64,000 nucleotides of DNA from Scleromatobacter sp038243995 (GCA_038243995.1 JBBRTV010000024.1:27303-91302), one strand, 5' to 3'. Shown: positions 26,115 through 35,087, counted from the stretch's first letter. Numbers and translations are program-made. Notes: generated by a model not told the origin, from the sequence alone.

Positions 26115-27002
26115 TCAGATCGATCGGTCGCGTCCGGGATGTTCCTCTTTGAAGTATTCGGGCTTCGGTTCGGGTTCCGCCTCGTCCGCTTCGGGTTCCA
26201 GCCCGGCCGACGCGGTCGACGGCGGACGCACTTTCTGGAACGCGAACAAAGTCGCGCCCGCCTGGACAAGCGATCCGTCCTGGAGGTCGATGCCCAGGGC
26301 ATCGATCTGTTCGCCGTTGACGAAGGTGCCGTTGGTGCTGTCGCAGTCGCGGATGCGGTACTTCTCGCCCTGGCAGAGCACCAGGAAGTGCGCGCCCGAC
26401 AACTTGTCGTCTTCCGACACCAGCACGTCGACCGGGCGATCGCCATCGGCGGCGACGGTGCCCGAACCGACATAGTTGCGGCCGTCGCGGATCTCGAACA
26501 GTTGCCCCAGCTTGGACCAGCTGAACGTGTAGAGGATGCCCGTGAGGGCGCGGCCGCCGCCGGGACGGCGCTGCTCCTGCGGAGCCTTCAAGTCATCCGC
26601 ATCCATCACCGAGGTATGGCGTCGGCCAGAGCCGCCGCCCGACGCCGCCCGCGGCGCCCCCGAGGCCATCGGCGGTGGCGGGCGCGGCGCTTCTTCGTCG
26701 TCGAGCAGGGTCTGGCGCCGGCCGCCCATCGTCGGCCCGGCGCTCGTGGGCTCGTTGACCCGGGTCGGGCCGGGCCGGGCCGGGGTCGGCCCTGTCGAAA
26801 GCCGGGCGGCGCCGGTCGCGTCCGGCTCGTGTTGGGTGAAGCGCGTTCTCTCCGCGGCGCTGTTCGCAGCCTCGCAATAGGGGCACTTCTGCCAATCCAT
26901 GGCCATCGGATGGCCTTGCGCGCAGCGCTTGGCCGACGTCGGCAGCGGCTTGGCCGAGTGCTTGCCGAGGATGCCGCCCAGCCAACCCGTTTTCTCGCTC
27001 AT
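26115..27002 (-). CDS. Zinc-ribbon and FHA domain protein
   Basis: This encodes 295 residues. An N-terminal metal-binding knuckle (RCAQGHPM and KCPYCE, Cys27, His31, Cys40, Cys43) is followed by a disordered Pro/Thr/Arg-rich linker with several TR pairs that could be phosphorylated. The C-terminal FHA domain carries SGAHFLVLC and DSTNGTFVNG (about residues 185-270). FHA domains bind phosphothreonine, so this is a likely cytoplasmic hub reading the kinase output. No membrane helix or signal peptide is present. It is similar in layout to Fha-type scaffold proteins of T6SS, although unrelated outside the FHA domain. Confidence 0.88.
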   Translation of the reverse strand: MSEKTGWLGGILGKHSAKPLPTSAKRCAQGHPMAMDWQKCPYCEAANSAAERTRFTQHEPDATGAARLSTGPTPARPGPTRVNEPTSAGPTMGGRRQTLLDDEEAPRPPPPMASGAPRAASGGGSGRRHTSVMDADDLKAPQEQRRPGGGRALTGILYTFSWSKLGQLFEIRDGRNYVGSGTVAADGDRPVDVLVSEDDKLSGAHFLVLCQGEKYRIRDCDSTNGTFVNGEQIDALGIDLQDGSLVQAGATLFAFQKVRPPSTASAGLEPEADEAEPEPKPEYFKEEHPGRDRSI

Positions 27003-27185
27003 GGCAATGGATCCTTTCCTACGAGATTCATCCGGAAGACTGCCGGACCGTCACCCACACCGGGTCGACACATCGCGTCGACTCGGTGCGCAGGTTCCGG
27101 GTTCGATCGTCGCGCTCGCGCACGAATCCATCAATCCCAAGAACGTGGATCGTGCCGGTCGCGGGGGGCACGGCGCGATACCCCC

Positions 27186-28613
27186 TCACGAAGCCTCGCC
27201 GGTCACCGGGGCGGAGGGGTTGCCGGGGACTGGCGACTTCGCGCCAGCCGACGACGGCTGGGTCGTCGCCGGGCTGCGGTCCGGCATCGTCGCGGGTGCC
27301 GGCGGCGGCGACTGCAGTGCCGGCGCCGAAGCGATCGGCGTGGACACGCCGGGGTCGGCAGCGCTGGGGACCTCGACGCGCCGGAGCGGCGTCGCGGAAT
27401 TGGCGGCGGGGCCTCGCGGCGGTGTCTTGCGCGGCGCCGTCTTGGCCGCGGGAGCCCCGCTCGCGGCGGCCGGCGCCGCGCGTGCCGTCGACCGTGTCGC
27501 AGCGGGCGGCGGGGCAGGGGGCGCCGGCACAGGCCGGACGGCCCCCGACGCAGGCGCAACCGGCGCGGGTGCGGAGGCGGCCGCCGAAGCGGACGTGGCG
27601 ACGGAGGCGGCCGCCGAAGCGGACGTGGCGACGGAGGCGGGCGCCGGCGGCGCGGGTGGCCAGTCGGCCGGGCCGATCGGCGCCCCGCCCGCGTGCTGCG
27701 CGACCCCCGTCGCGACCGGGGCCTGCCGCCATTCGGCCTGTAGTTGCTGGATGCGCTCGCGATGCCAGGCATAGCCTGCCGTCCCCAGCACCGTCGCGGT
27801 CAGCGCGGAGGCGGCCAGCGACGCGGGCAGGACGCCGACCGCGCGTGCCGCGCGGCGCCGAGACAGCGCATACCCCACCAGTTGGACGGTCACGTTGTCC
27901 TCGCCACCCTTGGCCAGCGCGCAGCCGACCAGGCGATCGGTCAGCTCCCGCGGGGTGCCGCCGGCCTGGAGGACCGCGGCGATCTCTTCATCGCGGACGT
28001 AGCCGCACAGGCCGTCCGAACACAGCAACAACATGTCGCCCGCCTCGACCGCCCGCCACTCGCTGACATCGACCTGCACGTCGGGCTTGTGGCCGATCGC
28101 GCGGTCGAGCACGCTGGCATCCGGATGCGCGGCAGCCTGCTCCGGCGTGAGCAAGCCGTTGTCAACCATGGCCTGCACGCGGCTGTGGTCGCGCGTCAGC
28201 TGCTCGAGCTTGCCGCGGCGCCAGAGGTAGCCGCGGCTGTCGCCCACGTGCGCCACGGCGAAGCGCCTGCCCGACGTGATCAGGGCCACGCCCGTGGCGC
28301 CCATGTCGCTGGTCTCCGGATCGGCCGGGTCGCGCCGTTCGCGCACGGTTCGGTTCGCGGCGAGGAAGGCCTCCCGCACCTGCTCAGGGAACTCCCGCGA
28401 ATCGGGCGTCGCGCGGATGAGTTGCTCCTGCAGGACGCGAATGGTCAACTCCGCGGCCAGGGCGCCGCCGCGATACCCCCCCATGCCATCGGAGATCACG
28501 TAGACGTCGCCGAACGGCGCGCGCGTCCAGCCCATGCGATCTTCGTTCGCCGTGCGCACGTAGCCGGTCTCGGATCGCGCGCCGAGGATCCACGGCGAGG
28601 CGGACCGTGCCAT
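27186..28613 (-). CDS. PP2C-type Ser/Thr phosphatase with membrane helix and Ala/Pro tail
   Basis: This is a 475-residue PP2C phosphatase. Metal-binding motifs are all present: NEDRM, SDGMGGYRGG, HVGDSRGYLW, LLLCSDGLCGYV and GGEDNVTV within residues 12-250. A membrane helix follows (about 265-290, SLAASALTATVLG), then about 180 residues of Ala/Pro/Ser-rich tail presumably in the periplasm. It should reverse phosphorylation by the two kinases nearby, as PppA does in T6SS. Two ATG codons, at 28619 and 28613, are possible; GGAA lies six bases before the second. It follows the VWA-FHA gene by 79 bases. Confidence 0.9.
   Translation of the reverse strand: MARSASPWILGARSETGYVRTANEDRMGWTRAPFGDVYVISDGMGGYRGGALAAELTIRVLQEQLIRATPDSREFPEQVREAFLAANRTVRERRDPADPETSDMGATGVALITSGRRFAVAHVGDSRGYLWRRGKLEQLTRDHSRVQAMVDNGLLTPEQAAAHPDASVLDRAIGHKPDVQVDVSEWRAVEAGDMLLLCSDGLCGYVRDEEIAAVLQAGGTPRELTDRLVGCALAKGGEDNVTVQLVGYALSRRRAARAVGVLPASLAASALTATVLGTAGYAWHRERIQQLQAEWRQAPVATGVAQHAGGAPIGPADWPPAPPAPASVATSASAAASVATSASAAASAPAPVAPASGAVRPVPAPPAPPPAATRSTARAAPAAASGAPAAKTAPRKTPPRGPAANSATPLRRVEVPSAADPGVSTPIASAPALQSPPPAPATMPDRSPATTQPSSAGAKSPVPGNPSAPVTGEAS
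27572..27639 (-). repeat. 30-base tandem repeat in the phosphatase tail
   Basis: Two exact copies of a 30-base unit (27572-27600 and 27602-27630, period 30) and the start of a third encode repeated ASVATSASAA units in the disordered tail of the PP2C phosphatase. The repeat is in frame, so expansion would only lengthen the tail. Confidence 0.85.
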
Positions 28614-28692
28614 CAGCATTTCCGGTCGCCGGAGGCGCCGCACGCGTGCGCGTTCCGAAGTGCCGGCTGCGTCGGCAGCGAGCACCGCGCCA

Positions 28693-30324
28693 TCATTGGG
28701 CTCGCGGTTCGTATTTCGGCTGCCCGCCGGCCGCGACCAGGTCGGCCGTGCGCACCTCGAATGTCGTGCGGCCCACCGCCACGCGATCCCCCGGCAACAG
28801 CGACCGCGTGCTGCCGGTGAACTTCGTCCCGTTGAGTTCGCAGCCGTTGCGCGACTCCAGGTCGACCATGTAGAGCCCATTGGCCTCGGCCTTCAGGATC
28901 GCGTGGTGGCCCGAAACGTAGCTGTCGCCATCGAGGATCAGGTCGTTCCCGGAAGCCGCGCCGATACGTGTCGATGCAGTGGTCACGTTGAACTGCCGCC
29001 CCGCCAACGCGCCCGACAAGCCGTGGAGGATCGCCACGGTGCTGCCCTCGGCAGGCGCGGGCCAGCGAAAGGCGACGACGGTGCGGCGCGCGCCGGACTG
29101 CGCAACGGGCGGTTCCGGCTCGATGTAGGTCGGGCCGGGCACCGGCGGCGGTGACGGCGAGGGCCAGGGCGCCAGCGGCAACGGGGCGGGCAATGGGCGC
29201 TTGCCCCGGCGCAGCGCGAAGAACGCGACCAGGGCGACCACGAGCAAGCCCAGGCCCAGTCCGATCCACACGGCCAGCGGCGCGCCAGCGATCACCCGCT
29301 TGATCGCGGCGGCGTCGAACAAGGTCTTCCACGATCCTGCGCCTCCCGTCGTGTCGGTGCCCGCCGTTCCTGTGCGTGCAGGCGCGGCGACCGACGTCGC
29401 CGCGGCGGCGACCTGCACTCCCAGGGGTATGCGCACGACCGCGCCTTGCCGGGGCCTGAACTCCAGGACGGGGGCTTCGGCTTTGCTGCCGTCGCGCGCG
29501 GCGGTATAGGCGAAGGCGACATCGAATTGCGGTGGCGGCACGACCTCCCGGATCATCCGGCCCAGGGCGGCGGCCAGGTCCGCGCGCGTCCCGGCGATCG
29601 CGAAGCGTCCGTTCGTCGCGCCGGCGAGCGTCGCCAGCGATCCGGACGAGGACGACGCCAGCGTGCCGAAGCCGATGGCGTCGATCGCGATCGACGGCGG
29701 CGCTGTCGCGAGCTGGATCAAGGCCGCCTGGGTCAGCGCGCTGCCTTCGTCGTTGCCATCCGACACGACGAGGATCCGCTTCCAGGCGGCCGGCGAATCG
29801 CGCAATTCGGCAACGGCCCCCGCGATGGCGTCGTTCAAGCGCGTCTTGCCTTCGCGTTCGCGATCGAGGGCCAGGTGCGAGACGGCCTCGACGATCGCGG
29901 GCGGGTCGCTGGTCAGCGCGAGCAGGTGTGTCGATCGCGTCCCGAACGCGACGAGGGCGACGCTCAGCGGCAACTGCGTCTCGCCGGCACGCGGCACGAG
30001 CGTATTGCGCAGCACGTCCTGGATCGCGGCAAGGGCGGCGGCCCCCATCGATCCGCTGCGATCAACGCAGAGGAGCAATGCCGCCGAGTTGGCCGATGCC
30101 GGAACGCTGGCCAGGCCGGTGGCGGGCACGGTGGTGGCGCCGTCGAGCCGCAGGGCGAAGTCGGCCGCCGTCGGGGCGGTCGCCGCATCGACGCCGGTGC
30201 GCGCCACGATCTTGCCCGGGCTCGCGGTCGACGTGGAAATCAAGGTCGCCTGCGCCACGGCGCCCGCCATCCCCAGCGCGAGCAGCGCGGCGACGACACA
30301 TCCCGGAACGCGGGCTCGAGACAT
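28693..30324 (-). CDS. VWA domain, membrane helix and FHA domain protein
   Basis: This 543-residue protein has a signal peptide (residues 1-25), a von Willebrand A domain with an intact MIDAS motif DRSGSMG (88-94) and a later DGNDEGSAL segment. A membrane helix follows near 345-370, then a Pro-rich linker and a C-terminal FHA domain (RIGAASGNDLILDG, VSGHHAIL, ESRNGCELNG). The VWA domain should bind a protein ligand in the periplasm while the FHA domain reads phosphothreonine inside. It is the first gene of the six-gene minus-strand signalling operon. It mirrors the protease-membrane-FHA layout of the gene at 20440. Confidence 0.9.
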   Translation of the reverse strand: MSRARVPGCVVAALLALGMAGAVAQATLISTSTASPGKIVARTGVDAATAPTAADFALRLDGATTVPATGLASVPASANSAALLLCVDRSGSMGAAALAAIQDVLRNTLVPRAGETQLPLSVALVAFGTRSTHLLALTSDPPAIVEAVSHLALDREREGKTRLNDAIAGAVAELRDSPAAWKRILVVSDGNDEGSALTQAALIQLATAPPSIAIDAIGFGTLASSSSGSLATLAGATNGRFAIAGTRADLAAALGRMIREVVPPPQFDVAFAYTAARDGSKAEAPVLEFRPRQGAVVRIPLGVQVAAAATSVAAPARTGTAGTDTTGGAGSWKTLFDAAAIKRVIAGAPLAVWIGLGLGLLVVALVAFFALRRGKRPLPAPLPLAPWPSPSPPPVPGPTYIEPEPPVAQSGARRTVVAFRWPAPAEGSTVAILHGLSGALAGRQFNVTTASTRIGAASGNDLILDGDSYVSGHHAILKAEANGLYMVDLESRNGCELNGTKFTGSTRSLLPGDRVAVGRTTFEVRTADLVAAGGQPKYEPRAQ

Positions 30325-31021
30325 CGCACCCCCTCAGCGCGGCACGCATGCCACCCACGCGACCGCCAGCTTGCGGTGACGCGGCGCCGCAACCCTTCCG
30401 GACCCGCACTCGCGTTTTTCCGCTCGCAGCGACATCCGCCCAGTGCAGCGGTTATATGTCACCTGGTCGACGCCTGTCGAGCCGCCGGACCCCCTAGGAG
30501 CGCAGGCGCGAGCGGGTGCCCGCGCGCCCGGATCCAGCCCGCCAATCCCGGGAGCCATCGTCGTTCTGCCCGAGTAGTTGTCGATTCACGGATCGCTCGC
30601 ATTGGCGGGATTCGATCCGAGCCCATGAACGAGCCTGAGCGCGCGCGGCGAGAACCGCGTCGTGGCCTCGGGGCTGCGCGACCGAGTTCGAAGCCCATCG
30701 CCTGGGCGTCGTCCACGCGAGCTGTCTTGCTGTCGTCTTGAGCTCGACCTGTCAACAACCTGTCTCGGAGCTGACGACCAGCCAAGTGTCGCCGCACGCC
30801 GTGCGGCCTGTGCTTGACGCCAGATCGCCCAAGTCCGGCAATTGCGCATGGCACCTCGACCCCATGTCCGGCCAATTGCCACGCAATTCGTCTGACAGGG
30901 TTTCGCCTCTGTGCCCCGAGTCGATGCCGGCGAACACTGCCGGCACGGCCGGTCTTCGCCGGCGGGTCGGCAATTCAACTCAATTGCGGGCATCCCCACA
31001 GGACATCCCAAGGAGGTTCAA
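30325..31021. promoter_or_regulatory. Long divergent intergenic region with CAATT-type motifs
   Basis: This 697-base region separates the minus-strand signalling operon from the plus-strand secreted protein gene. No supported gene lies here. The last 190 bases contain three CAATTG palindromes (30839, 30873, 30980) and two CAATTC sites (30884, 30970), which stand out in this GC-rich background. AAGGAGG at 31010-31016 is the ribosome binding site of the next gene. A regulated promoter is likely but no clear -35/-10 pair was found. Confidence 0.4.
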
Positions 31022-32131
31022 ATGATGAAGAGAATCGCAACCGCATTGTTGGCGGTCATGTCGGCGGCAGCGCCGTTGATCGTGCACGCCCAAGACGCGC
31101 AGGCGCCCAGCGTCATCAAGCCCCACTTCGTGGCGCTGCCGCCGCACGCGGTGCCGGGCGTGACCTTCGCCGCCCAACCGGCGGGCAGCAACCTGGCTCA
31201 ATGGAACGGCAGCTTCACCGACCTGACCGGGGCCACGGTCACGTACACGATGGTCGGACTGAACCCCGCCCTGTCCAACGCGACCACCTCGGTCACCGCC
31301 TACATCATCCCGATCAAGATGGTGTACGGCGCGAAGAATGGCAACATGACATTCGATCCCAATGCGGATCTGGTGCCGGGCGGCAATACCGTCGTGCAGA
31401 GCATCGCCGCCTCGCCGCTGTTCAATTCCACGGTGGACTTCGTGCAAGGCGGCGTCGACCTCGGCACGACGCAGTACATCGATGCTTACCAGCGCGGCAA
31501 CTTCTGGCAGTCGGTCAGCACGAACACCGGCTATCACACCCTTCTCCATGCCATCGTCCTGCCCCAGAAGACGATCAAGGTCACGCCGGCCCAGGGCAGC
31601 GTCGTCCAGAACTACTTCACGCCGGGCCCGCGCGGGCTCATGGACATCAACGCGTTCGACGCCAAGCTGCAGGGCTTCATGGCGACGATCAAGAAGATCC
31701 ATCCGAACGTGCTGCCTATCTTCGTCACCGACAATGTCTTCCTGACCTCGGGCGGCGGGTGCTGCATCGGCGGCTACCACTCGGCCAACGCTGCACAACC
31801 CTCCGGCCAGACCTATTCGCACGCGTCGTACATCAACAGCGCGGGATCCTTCGCGCAGGACGTATCTGCCCTGTCGCATGAACTCGGCGAATGGATGGAC
31901 GACCCGTTCGTCGACAACCTGGTCAACTGCACCGACAACGGCCTGATGGAAAACGGCGACCCCCTCGAGGGCAATGCGAACTTCGGCGGCTATCCGTACA
32001 CCACCAACGGGTTCACCTACAACCTGCAGTCGCTGGTCTTCATCCCGTACTTCGGCGCACCGGCATCCACGTCGGTCAACAGCTGGGTGAGCTTCCAGGG
32101 CGAACATGCGGGCGTGTGCCCGGGACAGTGA
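31022..32131 (+). CDS. Secreted protein with HELGE zincin-like motif
   Basis: This is a 369-residue exported protein (signal peptide to about residue 23, ending IVHAQ). The body is beta-rich with many Thr, Asn and Gly. Residues 286-291 read HELGEW and are followed by MDDPF, similar to a zinc-protease HExxH helix but with Glu in place of the second His. A GGGCCIGGYH segment lies about 40 residues before. It may be a distant metallopeptidase-like fold or an inactive relative. AAGGAGG lies six bases before the ATG; a second ATG follows immediately. I do not recognise a named family. Confidence 0.8.
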   Translation: MMKRIATALLAVMSAAAPLIVHAQDAQAPSVIKPHFVALPPHAVPGVTFAAQPAGSNLAQWNGSFTDLTGATVTYTMVGLNPALSNATTSVTAYIIPIKMVYGAKNGNMTFDPNADLVPGGNTVVQSIAASPLFNSTVDFVQGGVDLGTTQYIDAYQRGNFWQSVSTNTGYHTLLHAIVLPQKTIKVTPAQGSVVQNYFTPGPRGLMDINAFDAKLQGFMATIKKIHPNVLPIFVTDNVFLTSGGGCCIGGYHSANAAQPSGQTYSHASYINSAGSFAQDVSALSHELGEWMDDPFVDNLVNCTDNGLMENGDPLEGNANFGGYPYTTNGFTYNLQSLVFIPYFGAPASTSVNSWVSFQGEHAGVCPGQ

Positions 32132-32468
32132 CGTGAAGGGCCGCCATCGCCGCGGCGATGGCGGCCTCGAACACCGCCAGGGCGAAGGCGGCGATCGCCA
32201 GGATCAAGGGCTTCGCGTTGTCCGCCGATGTGTCCCCGCGATGGGGCGGCCTCGGCGCGGCACGGCGCGACCGAATCGGGGGTTCCCGGAATGCGGGAAC
32301 CATGCTGCCGGCAGACTTCTCCTGGACGAACTGGCGCACGAGTCATTCACTGCGCCCATCCGTCGGCCACCTGGCTCCTCATCCGCGAACCCCGCTGGGG
32401 CCCCGGTCGACCCAGAGGCGACAACCGTCGCAATTCGGCGGTGGAGTATCCTGGGCCAGGAGGTGAAC
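32132..32468. other. Intergenic region with strong hairpin
   Basis: No gene is supported in this 337-base stretch. A minus-strand open frame with a hydrophobic segment exists near 32140-32230, but it overlaps the hairpin and has no ribosome binding site. The Usp gene leader (CAGGAGGTGAAC) lies at the right end. Confidence 0.4.
32139..32166 (+). terminator. Perfect 13-base hairpin after the HELGE gene
   Basis: Arms at 32139-32151 and 32154-32166 are exact reverse complements with a two-base loop, seven bases after the stop codon. There is no T-run after it, so it is either a non-canonical terminator or an mRNA 3' end stabiliser. Confidence 0.6.
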
Positions 32469-32909
32469 ATGCCCAGCGTATTGGTACCTGTCGATGGCTC
32501 TGAGAATTCCTTGCGCGCCGTGGAAGAGGCTTGCAGGCAACTCGCGCATTGGCCGCAGTCGACGGTTCAGTTGCTGAACGTGCAGCCGCTCAACCACTCC
32601 GCGGTTGTGAAGAAGTACCTCAGCCAGGATCTGATCGACGAGTTCTACCAGGGGGAAGGTGAAGCGGCATTGCAAGATGCGCGCGCTCGGCTCGACGACG
32701 CGAAAATCGCCTGGACGTCGCACGTCGAAGTTGGCGAGGTGGCGCAGTCGATTGCGCGTCGGGTGCGGGAGCTGCACTGCAATCAGGTCATCATGGGTAC
32801 GCGCGGCCTCGGCTCCGGCGGAATCGCGGCGGTGTCCGGCCTGCTCCTTGGCTCTATCACGACTAAGGTGCTGCACCTGGTTGAGGTGCCGGTGACTCTG
32901 GTGAAGTGA
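32469..32909 (+). CDS. Universal stress protein (UspA family)
   Basis: This 146-residue protein matches the UspA family. It begins with VLVPVDGSENSLRAV and ends with the nucleotide-binding pattern MGTRGLGSGG, followed by LLLGSITTKVLHLVEVPVTLVK in two parts. The GxxGxxxxG-S/T arrangement points to the ATP-binding subclass. The leader has AGGAGGT five bases before the ATG. It is monocistronic as far as I can see. The physiological trigger cannot be read from the sequence. Confidence 0.92.
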   Translation: MPSVLVPVDGSENSLRAVEEACRQLAHWPQSTVQLLNVQPLNHSAVVKKYLSQDLIDEFYQGEGEAALQDARARLDDAKIAWTSHVEVGEVAQSIARRVRELHCNQVIMGTRGLGSGGIAAVSGLLLGSITTKVLHLVEVPVTLVK

Positions 32910-33054
32910 ATCCCGGCGGCGCCGGCTGAACGCGACCCGCGAGGCCGCTTTTCAATTGCTCGGGCGTATCGTCGAGCGGCGCAATGGATCGCATTGGCTG
33001 TGTCAGCCCCTCCGTCGCCACGGCGCTCTAGGCGAACTCCTCCGGGCCGGGGTA

Positions 33055-33350
33055 TCCGAACGTCGCCATGGCGACGATCCGAGCTCACTCGTGAACAGGA
33101 TGCGGTCAAGGCCGGCGAGACCGAACAGTGGGCAGACGCGGTCGCGCCGTCCTGCAACAATCCTGTCGGCGGACGCCGAAACTTTCCGCGAGTGCGCGCG
33201 GCTCATGCATCGACGCTCGGACGCGCGCCATGAGGACGCGATGATTGCCGCGACGGCGAAGCGGCACAAGCTCAGCGTGGCGACGCGCAACGTCGGCGAT
33301 ATCTCGCAGTTTTCGACGTCGTCCTGCGCCATCGCCTGGTCAGGCAAAGC
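33055..33350 (+). pseudogene. Decayed VapC/FitB-type PIN toxin
   Basis: The stretch encodes, in more than one plus-strand frame, pieces of a PIN-domain toxin. The clearest part (33166-33315) reads LSADAETFRECARLMH, then RHEDAMIAATAKRHKL and SVATRNVGDISQF, which matches the C-terminal half with its acidic site and TRN-D motif. The N-terminal part is broken over at least one frameshift and a stop near 33102. No antitoxin gene is visible. It lies beside tRNA-Arg, a common site for gain and loss of mobile genes. Confidence 0.55.
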
Positions 33351-33465
33351 GCGCTTGCCGGGGCCATGCCGCAATCAGCCGAGACGTAAAAGTAAGGTAA
33401 ATCTTTGATTCATATGGTTTTCAAGGATGTTCCGGGAGATGCCGGAACCGCTCGAAAACGCCAGG

Positions 33466-33542
33466 TGGCCTGCCCGGAGGGACTCGAACCCCCGACCTGC
33501 TGCTTAGAAGGCAGCTGCTCTATCCAGTTGAGCTACGGGCAG
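33466..33542 (-). tRNA. tRNA-Arg (anticodon TCT)
   Basis: A complete cloverleaf reads on the minus strand. The acceptor stem CTGCCCG pairs with CGGGCAG, followed by discriminator G and an encoded CCA. The anticodon stem GCTGC/GCAGC holds loop CTTCTAA with anticodon TCT, and the T arm has GGTTCGAGTCC. Confidence 0.95.
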
Positions 33543-33640
33543 TTGCGTCGCCCGCGATTCTATCGGGCGCCGCGGGGCGGGCCGACGGGTGCTTGCGCGA
33601 AGCGCGAAGATGCGCGGCCCGACGCGCGGCAGGCGCTTGT

Positions 33641-34336
33641 TCAGCGGCGTTCGTACTGCTGCTGCCCGAACAGCATCGCGAGCGCCTTCGGATCGTTGTC
33701 GAGGCGCTTGCGCTGGCCAGAGAGCACCTCGACGCCGCGGACGACGGCGGGGCGCGCACCGATCTCGTCGAACCAACCTTTCAGGTGCGGAAAGTCGGCC
33801 CACGCGATGCCCTGGTTTTTCCACGATCGCAGCCACGGGAAGATGGCCATGTCGGCGATGCCGTAGTCGCGCCCGCCGATGTAGCGCGACTTCGCGAGTC
33901 GCTTGTCCATGACGCCGTACAGGCGCCTGGCCTCGTTGGTATAGCGGTCGATGGCGTAAGGGATCTTTTCCGGTGCGTAGACGCGGAAGTGATGCGCCTG
34001 GCCGAGCATGGGGCCGACGCTGCCCATCTGGAACATGAGCCACTGAAGCACTTCGTAGCGCTCGGCGATCGAGTCGGGCAGGAAACGACCGGTCTTGCCG
34101 GCGAGGTAGAGCAGGATGGCACCCGATTCGAACAGGCTGATGGTCTTGCCGTCGGGGCCATGGGGGTCGACGATGGCCGGGATCTTGTTGTTCGGGCTGA
34201 TCGCCAGGAACTCGGGCTTGAACTGGTCGCCCGCGCCGATGTCGATCGGTATGGCTCGATACGGCAAGCCGCATTCTTCGAGCATGATGTGAACCTTGTG
34301 GCCGTTGGGAGTGGCCCACGAATACACTTCGATCAT
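33641..34336 (-). CDS. Glutathione S-transferase, YfcG/YghU-like
   Basis: This is a 231-residue glutathione transferase family protein. The N-terminal thioredoxin-like domain shows VYSWATPNGHKVHIMLEECG, which has the Thr/Asn-Gly-x-Lys active-site pattern of the YfcG/YghU (nu-class) disulfide-bond oxidoreductases, then NKIPAIVDP and the ES pair of the glutathione site. The helical C-terminal domain includes IADMAIFPW. The ATG at 34336 has GAGGAGG about ten bases upstream; an earlier ATG at 34372 is less likely. It is divergent from the hypothetical gene at 34385. It likely reduces disulfides with glutathione in the cytoplasm. Confidence 0.9.
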   Translation of the reverse strand: MIEVYSWATPNGHKVHIMLEECGLPYRAIPIDIGAGDQFKPEFLAISPNNKIPAIVDPHGPDGKTISLFESGAILLYLAGKTGRFLPDSIAERYEVLQWLMFQMGSVGPMLGQAHHFRVYAPEKIPYAIDRYTNEARRLYGVMDKRLAKSRYIGGRDYGIADMAIFPWLRSWKNQGIAWADFPHLKGWFDEIGARPAVVRGVEVLSGQRKRLDNDPKALAMLFGQQQYERR

Positions 34337-34384
34337 GGCAGGGTGCCTCCTCGAGGGGCTGGTGGTGAACAATACAACAACATC

Positions 34385-35047
34385 ATGCTGGATTCAGTGC
34401 GTCTATGGTTGAGCGGAGGGGCATCCTTGCCGGCATGGCCGGATTTCGTGACGTGGGCCCGCGAGAATCGCTGGACGCTGCGCCGCACGACGGACTGCGA
34501 CGGCTGGGTCATGGACCACTGCGCGGCGCACCCCGCCTGGCGCATCGAATGGGGGCCCGCGCAGCGCAGTTTCATGAGCAGCCACGAGTTCCGCATCCGC
34601 ATGGAGCTGGCAACCGCGCCGGACGTGCAGGCGCTGGTGCTCGATCGGCCGCTGCTCGCGCGGCTCGATCACGAGGTCTACCAGCAATTCACCGACACCG
34701 TGCAGACCCGCCTCGACGAAGAGACGCCGGAAGAGATGCGATGGCTCGCCATGCACGCCAGGCTGAGCCCCAACGAGATGGGTGCCGTGCTGCGTGATCG
34801 CTACGGCGCGATCGGCGACGATCCGGCGTGGATCTCGCGCTGGCTGGCCGGTCCGATGGCCGAGGCGCTGAAGAACCGGACGGAGGCGATGCCTGTGGAA
34901 ACGGCCCCGAACGAACCGTTCATCCTGCGGCTCGCGCGCGGGCAGCTCGTGATCCGCCAGGCGGCATCCGATCCGCGTGCGAAGCTCCTGCAGGCGTGCG
35001 TCGCGATCGCGGTGGCTGCCGAAGAGGGTCTGGTGCGCCTGTCGTAG
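34385..35047 (+). CDS. Hypothetical protein (220 aa)
   Basis: This encodes 220 residues with no motif I recognise. The N-terminal half is rich in Trp (WPDFVTWARENRWTL, DGWVMDHCAAHPAWRIEWG) and ends with SSHEFRIRMEL, while the C-terminal half is helical. No signal peptide or membrane helix is present, so it is likely cytoplasmic. Codon use and GC match the neighbours. It is divergent from the glutathione transferase with 48 bases between the starts, so the two may share a control region. Confidence 0.75.
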   Translation: MLDSVRLWLSGGASLPAWPDFVTWARENRWTLRRTTDCDGWVMDHCAAHPAWRIEWGPAQRSFMSSHEFRIRMELATAPDVQALVLDRPLLARLDHEVYQQFTDTVQTRLDEETPEEMRWLAMHARLSPNEMGAVLRDRYGAIGDDPAWISRWLAGPMAEALKNRTEAMPVETAPNEPFILRLARGQLVIRQAASDPRAKLLQACVAIAVAAEEGLVRLS

Positions 35048-35058
35048 CCCGTTCGCCC

Positions 35059-35087
35059 GCGCCCGCGCCAGGCGGCGGCGCGGGCGC
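35059..35087. terminator. GC-rich hairpin between convergent genes
   Basis: Perfect 11-base arms (35059-35069 and 35077-35087) with a seven-base loop lie between the convergent hypothetical and acyl-CoA dehydrogenase genes. There is no T-run, so the terminator role is only inferred from position. Confidence 0.45.

Noticed and set aside
24630..27743. A 1037-codon plus-strand open frame opposite the lipoproteins and FHA gene
   Set aside because: The opposite strand has lipoboxes, FHA and PP2C motifs; this frame has none.
32076..32339. A small minus-strand membrane protein after the HELGE gene
   Set aside because: The hydrophobic segment comes from one arm of the perfect hairpin, and no ribosome binding site or family match is visible.
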